A stretch of 64,000 nucleotides of DNA from Climacium dendroides (lineage: Eukaryota > Streptophyta > Bryopsida > Hypnales > Climaciaceae). The stretch's first letter is position 1; every line of letters begins with the position of its first letter. The notes under the pieces are model-generated. The model searched no databases. It saw only the letters and a list, made by a program, of their open reading frames with translations, and was not told the DNA's origin. Location of the stretch: the NCBI GenBank assembly GCA_950106755.1, contig OX467091.1, positions 10,247,538 to 10,311,537 of the forward strand, given 5' to 3'. Of the stretch, positions 22,976-33,841 are shown in pieces. The position numbers were made by a program, and so were the translations under genes.

Positions 22976-24791
22976 AACAGAGACTGTTCTTCGTCGGATT
23001 CAGTTGTGTCATGTCAAGTGTACAGTAGAATTTTTTTTTATTGATTTTAGGGTTGCAGCTTGTTATGTAAATTGCTTAGAATTGGATTCAGTGGGTGTGA
23101 TTCTTTGGAGGGCATTAAGTAGGAGCACCTTGAAGGTACAAATATACGAGTTTTTGTGTCTTTTGCATGCCCATAATGAAAATTTTGTTCAGATAGGTTA
23201 GCAAATTGTACTAAAAGATGTTGCAAGTAGAATCTGAATTTTCTTGTACTACATGATTATATTATAAATTTTCAAAAGCACCACACTATAGGTCCCTACA
23301 ATGGGTCATAAACTTGGTACAAAACATTGCATTTGGAACCTTGAAGTATTAAAGGGTGATGCATGAATAGAGGCACCCATGAAGTCACATTGTTAATCTA
23401 CTTAAGTTCTAAGTAAGAGATTTGGTAGTCTTATATGGTGATTTGGTTTGCTATGAATTAAAGAATAGGTGTTAGTATTAGGTGCTTTTTGCTTTAAGGT
23501 GTTGTTACCTTATACTTTGGTTGTAATTGAAGTTGTGGTTAGGGATGACATTAAGCATCTTTTGGGTGAGGAATTCTCTTCAACATTTGAATCTATTTGA
23601 AGTTTTTTCCATCCTTGCAATTGAGTCATTGGGTGGCATGTCATTGGTTCCAATCTAGATTAAGTTAGGGTAGATTTCTAAATCCAATTAGAAAACAATT
23701 TTCAAGTTTTTTAGAATCATAGTTGCTTTTGTTGAGTTTCATGGTGTTTACACTTCTTTGTAAATAGGGAGAAAGTACATTTTAGAAGTAGCTTTGTGTT
23801 GTTAATCTAAAAGCAGCCAAAAAAATTTAAGTCTAATGTTAAAATAGGTTTTTGGAAGTTGGAAGGTTGCCTCTTCTACTTACTACAAGTCTCTAACTAA
23901 ATTTTTGTCAACCAAAAATTTTGATTCATTTTTTGTAAACATTGTACACTTCCATATAGAATTCCAAAAAATCTTATCTTTTTTGCAAGGTTTTGTCAAA
24001 TGTTGCACCTCAAGTTCTTCTATCCAACTCTAACCAAATGTTATGTAGTACTTGTAAAGTAACTAGATTTGAATAGATATGGCTAGGGATTTGATTCAAG
24101 GCTAAGTCCCCACCTTAATTTGGATGTCTCCATTGATTTTGAAAGTACAAATGAGAATAGTGATGCCAACAAACTTCTACTTTTACAATAGCAATTATGA
24201 CAAGACAGTGACTTGAAAGTAAGTCCAACTTGTTACAAACCAATTCTTATCATTACAAAGTAATATGAAGATATTACAATTGTAAGTATTTTCAATTATT
24301 GCATTGATTATTGATTAACCCATAAGCACTTGGATTCATTGGGGACACAAAAGACACCTCAAAACTGCAAAGTAGATGATTACATATAGTTGTAAAATTT
24401 TCCTCTATAGCACACATATTGTAAGATCTTAAGGAAGTGAATCTAATTTAATAGATTATGCCAAAAAAAATTCCAAAAAATGTCAATGGATTGAAAGATT
24501 ATATAGTTAGACCACTAAAATGTTGGCATTATTACAATGCGTAGCCTTAGAACAATCATGCTCAACAATGAAAATTGCAACAGTACAAAATTTGCAAAAA
24601 AATTGTGAACTAAAACAACATTGCTGGAAGCATATTCTTAGCAATTTTTCCTACTAATAATGTCACTAAATTTGGAAATACTAAGATTGTAATCACCAGG
24701 AAGAAGACTTGAAAGTGAAGTTTAGGCCTTTGCATAATTGAAATACTAACGTGTCATCAAACCGGGGCACTTGCAACCATACTGCCCATAT
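22976..24791. other. 3' flank of PIGH and AT-rich intergenic
   Basis: The first few hundred bases are probably PIGH 3'UTR. The rest is AT-rich with no recognisable gene or repeat family up to the transposon border at 24792. Confidence 0.5.
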
Positions 24792-25357
24792 CACAAAAAA
24801 ATAAGGATAAAAATGACTTGTCTACAATGATTGCGAGCACAACAATAGGGGTAGTCACACCTTCTCAGAAGACCAAAAATTCTTCAGGAATGCGAAGTTG
24901 GTGAGAGAAAGACGGAGCCAATGGGCTGGTGTTGCGCATGAAGAAGGTGCGACACCTCGTTTTTGACGTGCAAAGAATCGAGAACGAAAAACCAGAGAAT
25001 GAGTTATATGCTTGAGCCAAGCGATGGTCGCTTGAGGAGCCACGATGACGGGGCAGTAAGAAATGACGATGAAATCTGCGCGGGCAGGTGAATTTTCGAA
25101 GTTGGAAGATGAAAAAATAACAGGGAAAACTTCCGGACGCCAAATTCTTCAGGGTCGGAGGTGAAGAACAAGATTGGCAGATTAACGGGGAATGGTTGCT
25201 CCGAAAGACGCGGGTGCCCAACTGGAAACAGCCACGCGGAACTTCTCCGTTATTTGGACCCGGAATGGAGAAGGTGCGACTACCCCTAATGACTACAAAC
25301 TAATTGTTTTGCAGTCATTGTAGACAAGTCATTTAAACCCTTGTTATTTTTGTAGTG
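24792..25357. mobile_element. CACTA-type miniature element with nested inverted repeats
   Basis: The right end is the reverse complement of CACTACAAAAATAACAAGG, the canonical CACTA terminus. The left end is a decayed version (CAC, then AAAAAAATAAGG). Both are flanked by TAT (24789-24791 and 25358-25360), a 3-bp target duplication as expected for this superfamily. Subterminal inverted repeats follow: AAATGACTTGTCTACAATGA on both sides, then AGGGGTAGTC(A/G)CACCTTCTC at 24846 and 25290. The ~420-bp core is much richer in G+C than the surroundings and holds open frames without a recognisable domain. There is no transposase, so it is non-autonomous. Confidence 0.8.
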
Positions 25358-26564
25358 TATGACATTTACATTGTTTAATAACTTTAACATTATTGACCTA
25401 TAAACAACGTTGCGGTCATTTTTTGGGTCGATGAATGACACAAAATCTTTATGTGTAGCACAAAAAGTGCAACTATTCATCTTCAAAACTTTGCATGAAA
25501 AGGGGAGGTCTTGTATAGTAGTTTGACTTTCAATGAGTGCTTTAGGATTTTCTTAAACCAACTATTTAGACAATGCCAAAGGGGATGATTTTCAAAGTCG
25601 CAAGGTTAACCAATATGGGGTCCTTTAGTTTCCTCCCCCTAAAAGCATGAGCCCTTAATTTTCCAACCAATGAATCATTTTCTACAACTTCCCAATCAAC
25701 TAATGACATAGTGTTATAACTTCCTAGCCCAACCAATGATTGACTTTGTGCAAATTAAACTAAAGCCACTCTCAAGAATTTAGGGAAGAATTATTCTAAT
25801 ATCAAAAGAAGAATGGTTTAGGTAGGTTAACAATGATATGACAAATGTAAAATGCATTTCCTAGAACAATTGTTGTTAAATGACCACATTATTTTATCCA
25901 TTTCCTTGCTTTTTCTTCGAGATAAGCCTCTTAAAATGTATCATACAATACTAATGTAAGGTCAATTTTTTTCATTACCATAGCTTTCTAGCACCTTGGT
26001 CAAAATATAAATAATTAAAAACGTACCTATAATTTTGGAAAATTGCTGACCTAGTTTGTTTAAAATTTATGTGTGTGCATATGTGTGTCTATATCTATGT
26101 CTATATCTATATCTATATCAATATCAATATCTATATCTATCACATACAAATTCAACTCACTCCACACAATCTTGCATCTTTTTTTTGTCAATAGCTATAA
26201 ATATACATTACAAAGTTTTTGCTTCACTATTTTTATTGTTCTAAAGCACAATCTCTCCCAAACAAAACATATCTATCACACTCTACAAAACCTAACATTT
26301 AACAAAAACCTAACATACAAAATGGAAAGTTTAGAGTTTAGAGGTCAAGACAAGGATTTAGGTAAATGCAACTACCTTAGATGAAAGTAACAACAACCAT
26401 TGAAAAATTGTACAAACAACTTGGATGAATGCCTTACTTGTTTTAACTATATTTTGAAATTGTTCAATTTTAATATATTGTTTTCTCGGTTGCCTAACTA
26501 TTTTTTACAATTTAATTAATTATTAGGTAGAAAACTATCTAAGCTGTTAGGAAGCTACTGTACT
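25358..26564. other. AT-rich intergenic with a TATC-type microsatellite
   Basis: No gene recognised. At about 26087-26142 lies an imperfect (TCTATA/TCAATA)n microsatellite, which explains the Tyr/Leu- and Ile/Ser-repeat open frames there. Confidence 0.55.
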
Positions 26565-27480
26565 AAACCCCTAAAATCCCATTATCCCTCAAGGAATAAA
26601 ATGGATTTTAGGCAGGCTCCTATGGTCTCAATATTTGTTGTAATTTTTTGAATTTTTTTGTGAAGATAGAAAAACTTATTAGCTTTTTGAAAACACAATT
26701 TTTATTCAATTGAACCCCAAGAGCAAATGTTATGGCACAAAAAGCTATTTTTTTAGTTCAATGGATACAAAAAACCCTTCAAAAAGAATTTAAAGTAAAA
26801 AAAAATTAAATTTTTTTTTTATAGATTATGTTTTTGTGTACACGTGAAGCTTTTATTTGTTCCATTTGGATTTGTTATGTGAAAATTATGGACAATCTTG
26901 TTTTTCAAGCAATTAGAGCATCTTCTTGAAAAAATAACTTATAGAATTTATTTCTAACCTCAATTTTCACAATTAAAAAAAAAAGTTTCTCAAGGTTAAG
27001 ATCTCATGCTAGAATAGTCTCACCATTGAGATTAGTGTGTTTCAATTCCATCTCAAAGCTTGTAATAGTTTAGTTTTTCCTTCAATCTTGAATCTACTTC
27101 TACTTAATAATTTTTTTTTAAATGAAAATTAAGTTGTTTTTTGAATTTTTTTCCTAAACCCTCAACTCAATTCTTTATCATATGAGGTTAGAAATTCAAA
27201 ATCATTAGAGCAAAAATTATAAATTATGAAGGTTCAAAGCCAGAAAATATAGTTGAGTATAGTGCAAAAAATTTATTTCCTTTACTTTAAACTCAAATAA
27301 CTTGCAATCTACATGATCAAAGTTTATGAAATTTTTTCATTATGTTCTTATACTAGTCTAATACAAGATCTACACAGTTAGATAGGGGCAAAAAAATCAT
27401 TTAAAATTTTTTTTTTGCTCCTTGCTAGAAAAATGGTAGTTTTGAATGTTTTTTTTGATGAAAAAGAGGCCTTGGGACTT
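26565..27480 (+). repeat. Dispersed ~910-bp repeat, copy B
   Basis: Direct-orientation partner of 17773-18680. It starts 'aacccctaaaatcc', has 'ggctcctatggtctcaatattt' near 26618, 'ctcaccattgagattagtgtgtttcaattcc' around 27029-27059, and ends 'agaggccttgggactt'. Confidence 0.8.
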
Positions 27481-29094
27481 AAGGAGTTCAACCAACAAGT
27501 TTTGTGGCAATGAGTGACAAAGTGCCACATGTTCAACTTCTTAAAGTTAGCAACATCAAATTTGAGTAAATCCTGATAACTTTGATCATCTATATTTTTT
27601 GGAAATTACTGCTATTCTTCAGTACTATAGTATTGTTGAAAAAAATGGATGAATGAAAAATGCCCCCACATCTATCTACTATGATATTTTAAATTTATTC
27701 ATTGAAGCACTTAAGGGTTAACCCTAAAAGGACATTCCATGTTCCCACTTGGTTAAACTTCACCTTTCAAAAATTTGATATTTCCTCATATATTTGAAAT
27801 TGAAATTCATTTTCTTTAGTAATTAAAAACATTAAAATGAAATTTACATGATTTATTAAATAATTTTTTTGTAAAAATTACAACAATTACAAAATGATTT
27901 TAATAGTATGAAATTTTGAGCAAAACTAGAGATCATAGAGACAAATCATCATGGTGTAACTAATGTACTAGTCTTGAGCTCATACAAAGAGAAATTCAAT
28001 AGATTAAGTTCAAAAGTGGTGTATTTGAAGCTTTCAAGATGCTACCTTTAATGAAATTGGCACAAAATTATATTTTTAATAATTTTCAAAAAAAATAAAA
28101 TAGAATAAAAGTAGATTCTTGGAGCTACATTTTTTTAGTTAAGGTTTAAAACATTTAAAATCACAAAAAATATGTAAAAATTGGGATTTGACCCTACAAC
28201 CATATTTTCTTAGGGTTTTCTGCCCCCTTAACCTAGAAAGACAAGCCTATGACCAATACTTAGTACTTTAACCTATATACTCTCATTTTGCAACTATCTA
28301 TGAATAAAAAAAATTGTATTATTTTTTAAAGATGTGATTGCATATCTTTTGTAAAGAAGAATTATAGATTTTTTTTAATTGAAAATTTTCAATTATTGTG
28401 AATTTTTAAAATAAAAAGTGAAAAAAATTCATATCAAATACCAAATATGTTTAAAAAATCTGAAAATTTCTCCATAGGTGTAAATTATAGTATAAAATAC
28501 CATGGTGCAAATTTGTTTAACATGTCATTCTAAAATTTAAAAAATTAGCACTCCATGTTAATAAGTTCAAAGTTTTCATTGTAAGAAAATTTTCAAATTT
28601 TCAAATTTTTCAAATTTTCAAATTGGAATAGAATCTACATTTGATAAGCTTCATATCTATTGTTGTTCCAAAATTAGGAGTGTCTAAAAATTAGAAAAAA
28701 CAAAGTGAAAAAACTCAAAAAATCCAAATCAAGTTACCAAACTGTCAAACTACAAAAACTAAACTATTTTAGCAACAAGGTGCCAAAACTGACTTACATA
28801 TACAGTATTGCTTTCCATTTGTCAAAAAGACAATTTTATCCATATGGGCAATACGAGGTTAAAGGTTAACCTTAGAAGGCCACCAATGATGCTTTGTGTC
28901 TTTAAAATGGTCAATTGAACTTTTTGCATATTGAAGAAAGGGTGATTTTCATCCAATTTTTTTGGGGCAACTTTATTGATGCTGTATCCAAATCATTGAG
29001 TTAAAGACATATTAGTTGTTTTCTAATTTTATGTGGAGTCATTTATGAAAAAAATGGTAGACTATGTAGTGTATTTCAATACTTTGAACTTTTC
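27481..29094. other. AT-rich intergenic with short low-complexity runs
   Basis: No gene recognised. A short run of 'ttttcaaa' units lies at about 28588-28625, and a direct repeat begins at 28670 (see next). Confidence 0.5.
28670..28793 (+). repeat. Direct repeat, copy 1 (copy 2 at 30080-30205)
   Basis: Shared runs include 'tccaaaattaggagtgtct', 'caaatcaagtt(a/g)cc(a/g)aact' and 'aactacaaaaactaaactat'. The copies are in the same orientation, about 1.4 kb apart, and flank the inverted repeat copy at 29095-29345. Confidence 0.7.
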
Positions 29095-29345
29095 TCCCTT
29101 AATCCTTTAAGCACCAAGAGGATAAAATGTGTCTTCAAGTTTTCAATGGCAAATTTTTGTTAGGGTGAAGCATATTTCAATATTTTGTATACTGGGATCT
29201 TATAGAGCAACAAGTTAACATACATGATGCCTATTTTTATTTTCAAAATTTCAATGTGAGAAGTATTTAAAATTTTATTTAGAAAAAGTAGTCTAATAGA
29301 AAAAGGAAGCAAACATAATGTTTTTCCAATGAAAGGAATAGTAGG
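29095..29345 (-). repeat. Dispersed repeat, copy 2 (inverted relative to 14463-14745)
   Basis: On the minus strand it encodes FIGKTLCLLPFSIRL and HIEILKI, the same words as the plus strand at 14463-14745. It lies within a 105-codon minus-strand frame (29160-29477). Confidence 0.65.
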
Positions 29346-30768
29346 GATGGAAAAAAACATTTTCTTGGACATTTCTAGTCTTAACTCTACACAAAAAAAG
29401 TTGGGCCTGGAGAATCTTTTTTCAACTTCATCCATTATCCAATTCCGTCCCCTACTTTTGGCCCAAATTTCGTCCATTCAAACATCCAAATCCTTTCAAG
29501 ATTTTGAAAAAACCAATGCATTAATGCCAAAATGGATAATTTGTCAATCTTTGATTGCTAGGAATTTAAGTGCCAATAGATATATGGAAGGGCAATCATA
29601 GGTTGTTTATGGAATATTTATGACTCCACTCTATGGACAATTTTGTAATTTCAGTGGGAGATCACTTCAAAATTTCATAGAAATTACAATTTTAATCAAA
29701 CAAGTGTATATCTCTAAAAAATGTGGCCCTTTTGGAATTGTCTCCAAGATATTCACATTCCAAATGAGTGTGTAATAGGCTGTCTACCTTATTAGACATG
29801 TAATTTCATCTTTGAAAAATGAAACCAAAAAATTTCACTCATAACTTATACAAGAATACAAAGTGAACCAAAAAAATTTACTAGGAGTAAATACCATACA
29901 TGTAGGTCAATTTTAGAAATAAGTAGGGAAAATTTGGATCATGTCTAAAATTTTAAAAATAGTACAACCATTTTTGAAAATTTGAAAAAATTTCATTGTT
30001 ACTAATCCTGAATATCCAAAAATCATTATAAAAAAATTTAGAAAATAGAACACATTTATGTATGAATAAAAAAAATCAATCCAAAATTAGGAGTGTCTAC
30101 AATTTAGAAAAAGCTAAGTGCCAAAAGTTAAGAAATTCAAATCAAGTTGCCGAACTATTGAACTACAAAAACTAAACTATTTTGGCAGCAAGGTGTTTAA
30201 TCTCCAAAGGATGAAACCTATGATTGTAAAGTCAAAAGTCCCTCATTTTGTACCCTTCATTTCTTTGCTACTATACACATAGGTCAATTTCAATGGTTGT
30301 GCTTATAATTGTATGACAAGCCACTTGCAGAGGTGGTTTTGCCTCTATATTTTACTCCTAGAGAAAACGCAAGAACCATTTATTTGCTACACAAATTAAT
30401 TTTTTGCAATTTTTGAGTTCATATTTGCAATCAAAGGGCCCAAACTAGTTAGGAGGGGTATAAGAATAGAATTAGCACAACACAAAATAGGGGGCCTTTT
30501 TACATTCATCCTTGGTTGGACCTTTGCAAGGGCCAAAGAAAATTGACCCCCTCATTGCCCCTAGGGGTTGAATGACAAAGGGATCCATCCCCTCCCCTCC
30601 CTCATCCTTGGCTCCTTCTCCTTTGACCTCCTTTCCCTTTGACCTTCCCCTCACCAACAACCTCCTTTCACTTGAGTGAGCTTTTGCTTCGAGCGGCGTT
30701 CTATAATCCGCTACACCTTTGTGATAAATGGATTTCCATGAAAAATGGATCTTCGTGAAAAATGGATC
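29346..30768. other. AT-rich intergenic, then a G+C-rich repeat module
   Basis: No gene recognised. It contains copy 2 of the direct repeat (30080-30205). Bases 30470-30660 form a G+C-rich patch on an AT-rich background that is related, in inverse orientation, to 33004-33190. Confidence 0.5.
30470..30660 (-). repeat. G+C-rich repeat module, inverted partner of 33004-33190
   Basis: The minus strand reads 'ggggcaatgagggggtcaat' followed by 'tggccctt'. The plus strand at 33110-33160 reads 'ggggcaatgagggagtcaat' followed by 'tggccc'. Purine-rich sequence precedes both. The nature of the module is unknown. Confidence 0.55.
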
Positions 30769-31063
30769 TAATGATGTTCAGATCTCCTTGGAAATGTCAT
30801 TATATGTGTTGCTTGACGAGTAGTTATATTAGACGAGTGTGGCAAAGAAATGGCATCTGAGAATTATTGATGCCGGAGAAACTGTTGATCTCTTTTTGCT
30901 TTGGCTTCTGTTGCAAGGGGACTAATGCAGTTGTATTTTGTATTGGAGGGCCATTTGGGCATGGTTCACAAGTTCGTGAATGTGCAAATGTGAGTGTGAA
31001 GCTTTCTACTATGGTCCTCAATCATCAAGTGCCATTCTTGGTACTCCTCGAACAGATTTATAG
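30769..31063 (+). pseudogene. RlmH-type (SPOUT) rRNA methyltransferase fragment
   Basis: Bases 30883-31063 encode GTNAVVFCIGGPFGHGSQVR and then ECANVSVKLSTMVLNHQ and LLEQIYR. This is the C-terminal SAM-knot region of plant RlmH homologues (At5g10620-like), where the usual text is VFCIGGPYGHG and SSMVLNHQ. Upstream, pieces of the preceding segment survive out of frame: DVQISLEMSLYVLLDE (about 30769-30820), stopped by TAG, and then DECGKEMASEN from about 30834, stopped by TGA. The family's terminal YRAW..GxKYHH is lost after the YR. The N-terminal third was not found. RlmH methylates the large-subunit rRNA pseudouridine near the decoding helix; this copy cannot do so. Confidence 0.8.
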
Positions 31064-31329
31064 ATTGATTCCTTGCATAATCTGCAATAATTTTGAAACT
31101 TAAGAAACAATCTTACGAAGATATTATTTTTGCCTTTTCCAACATTCTAATCAACGTGTAGGAGTGTGATTATTGAAAGATTGGTATATTGTAGATCTAT
31201 AGAGAGATCTCTTAAAGTATGTAAAATTGATTTGCTTTTATGAGTGAGCAATTTTTGTTTAGCGAAATCTTATGCATTGATTTGTCTTCCATCTAGGTTG
31301 AAACTCCATCCTTTAGCTGAAAACGTAGT

Positions 31330-31615
31330 AAATAAGACTTATAAGTTCAGAAGTTACGATAACTTCTAGTAGTCATCAATTAGAAGTTTAACACTCATCG
31401 AAGTTTAGCAATCATCGGTTAGAAGTTTAATGCTCATCAAAGTTTAGCTGTCATTAGTTCTAGCAGTCATCAGTTTAGAAGTTTGTAATACTCATTGAGA
31501 CTTCTGTTATCAGTTTAGAAGTTTGTGACACTCATTGAGACTTCTGTCATCAGTTTAGAAGTTTGTGACACTCACTGAGACTTCCGTCATCAATTAGAAG
31601 TTTAACTTCTAGAAG
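31330..31615. repeat. Minisatellite, 40-bp unit
   Basis: Three consecutive 40-bp units, 31471-31510, 31511-31550 and 31551-31590, each begin CAGTTTAGAAGTTTGT and end with GAGACTTC(T/C)GT(T/C)AT, with few differences. More diverged 'agaagttta..ctcat' units extend left to about 31330 and right to 31615, so the array once was larger. Confidence 0.9.
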
Positions 31616-33003
31616 TAAAACTATTGTGTGACATGTGAATGCCATTCACACCTGACTGACAGCCAGGAAGACCCAGTCGTCCACCAATTCTTCTATAAAA
31701 TGGTTGACAAAATTTAGAATTTTCATCCCTTGAGTGTCTCTTACATGAGGTTCAATGAATTGAAGCTTTAATTTCATGATTTGGAGTGTATCTATCTGAT
31801 CCCACCCTTCATAGGGTTTCTAACTAGTGATTGATCTTCTTATGCTAGGTGCTTCTCAAAGTATGAGCACTTCATTGGCTTTGGAATAAAGACTTCATTT
31901 TTAGTGTACCTTATGGTCATACAATAATTACTATTTAAATTATCATTTCGAAAGAAGATTTGTAATTAAAGAATATTTTTTTAATGAGATTAAAAACATA
32001 TAAAAAAAACTTGTATAATCTTTAATTTGTACATAAGATATAAATTTCTTGAATTTCAAAAAGGTTGTACTGCAAAGATTTAGGGATTAAACCTTTAAAA
32101 GACCATACATCAAATTTTGAACAAGGGATGAACACAAACATGTATTGAGTGAACAAAATCATTGATTTTTCATCCTCCTGAAGAATTGTTTGTTTATTTA
32201 GTATAGCTTCACTATGCAAATCTTATGTAGTTCAAAGGTTATAAATATGTTTGACCTCAAAAAACTAATTTTCTTGAGTTCAAAATATGACCTTTAAAAA
32301 TGATCTGAATAAATAAGTAAAACAAAGTCTTAAAAGATTACCATAATTAAAACTTAAAATATTGAATTTAAAAAAATATATCTCATGAAAATCACAAACA
32401 TTTTAGGAAGAATTATCAAGTTTTGGTTTAAAATTTTATTGAAAAATATCGCTTAGTATAGCAATTGATGTTACTATATGGTCTACAAATTTTATTTTAC
32501 AACTTTTTTTTGAAAGTCTTCATCAAATTACATTCTTCTAAGTTGGATTTCATAACATCCAAACACTTCTATTGTTATTTTTTTTACATTTTTTTTAGGT
32601 ATGATTGTTTGAAAAATCTAAATATAGACTCAAAGTTTGAAAATTGGATGTTCTATTATATAAAAATACAAAAAAGTTCTTTTAAAATTTTGAATTGTAA
32701 AACAACTTTTCTTCCCTTCAACTAAAATGAATGAGTTTTTATCACTAAATTATGAAAGCAAGTGAGGTTTATTATTTACATCTATGCAACATGACAAGTT
32801 ATGCAAGAACCCAATTTAATAGATTTATTAGTTTTAAAACAAATGATTTGGTATGAAAAAAAAAAACAAGGAATAATTAAGTTACTTCAGTTCATGAAGC
32901 CAATAACTTCACTCACAACTAGCTCAATTTCGAAGTTTTGAAGGGAAACATTGGACCCATCAAATTAAACGTCTTTCAAAAGAAGATTCCACGCTAGTAG
33001 AGT
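31616..33003. other. AT-rich intergenic, no gene
   Basis: No coding signal or recognisable element; open frames here are Phe/Lys/Ile-rich composition artefacts. Confidence 0.5.
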
Positions 33004-33190
33004 TTGAAATTTAAAAGGTCGCAGGAGGAGGTTCGAAGGGAGCAGGAGGTCAGAGTGGGGGAGGCAGGGAGTCGGGGTCGGACGGGATTTGGCCCCCTCA
33101 TCCCCCTGTCCATCCACAATCGGGGCAATGAGGGAGTCAATCCCTGGCCCGGAGCAATGCTTCCAAGACTACCATTGAAAAATACATTAC
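33004..33190 (+). repeat. G+C-rich repeat module
   Basis: See 30470-30660. The purine-rich start (gcaggaggaggttcg, then gggagcaggagg) and the 'ggggcaatgagggagtcaat' run stand out from the AT-rich surroundings. Confidence 0.55.
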
Positions 33191-33841
33191 CTCAATAATA
33201 AAAAGTTAGTTCAAAGGTCGCTTCTGCAACTCTATGTCAAAATTCATGTTAAGCATACTTTGTTCAGGAATAACCTCAACAATTGATACAGCTCAGGTTC
33301 CCACATTGGTTCCAGAAGTGTGCCAATTACTAGGCGGCAAACTTCCCAACACCCTTGTGAGTACCAATTGAGATCTGTTTCTTGATCCACAAGAAAACCT
33401 CTTAGAACCTGAAGAACAGTCCTGATCTATAAGACTGACTAACTCCTGCCAAATAAACTACAAGCAGTGGGCTCCAAGCTAAACTTCAACAGGAATCCAG
33501 GTTGGTCCAAAATGTTGCTAAAAAGCAGTCGTTGTAACCCCCCACAGAATGGGTAATCATTCTGTATATATTTCTGCATATTATGAGTCAGTCACTGTTG
33601 AGAGTAAGGCGTTGAGACCTGCTGCAGCAGACCCAATTAAATCTGGACTGGAATTCAACCTCCACAGAAAATGGCCGAGAAAATCCCCATTGACATTGTG
33701 GGAGTCAATCCAGCTCTCATTGCCTGCAACTTCCTGGCAAACATCAACATGCCCATGTATAGCAACAACTATCCACATACTCTTCTCCAAGTCACAGCAT
33801 GGTGCCAATTAGTAATGGCAGAAATGCAAGTCAAGCTTCGC
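33191..33841 (-). other. Probable 3' region of the CHTOP-like gene
   Basis: Composition is moderate and lies immediately downstream of the minus-strand stop at 33842, so part is likely 3'UTR. No domain was recognised in the short frames here. Confidence 0.4.

Noticed and set aside
24865..25221. 118-codon minus-strand frame inside the CACTA element
   Set aside because: Ser/Phe/Arg-rich with no recognisable motif. Open because the core is G+C-rich; no start context or neighbour supports it.
26056..26384. Repeat-rich frames encoding Tyr/Leu or Ile/Ser runs
   Set aside because: Products of the TCTATA/TCAATA microsatellite, without other coding evidence.
31330..31615. Possible CRISPR-like array
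   Set aside because: Units are contiguous with no unique spacers, and the sequence is a plant nuclear genome; it is a minisatellite.
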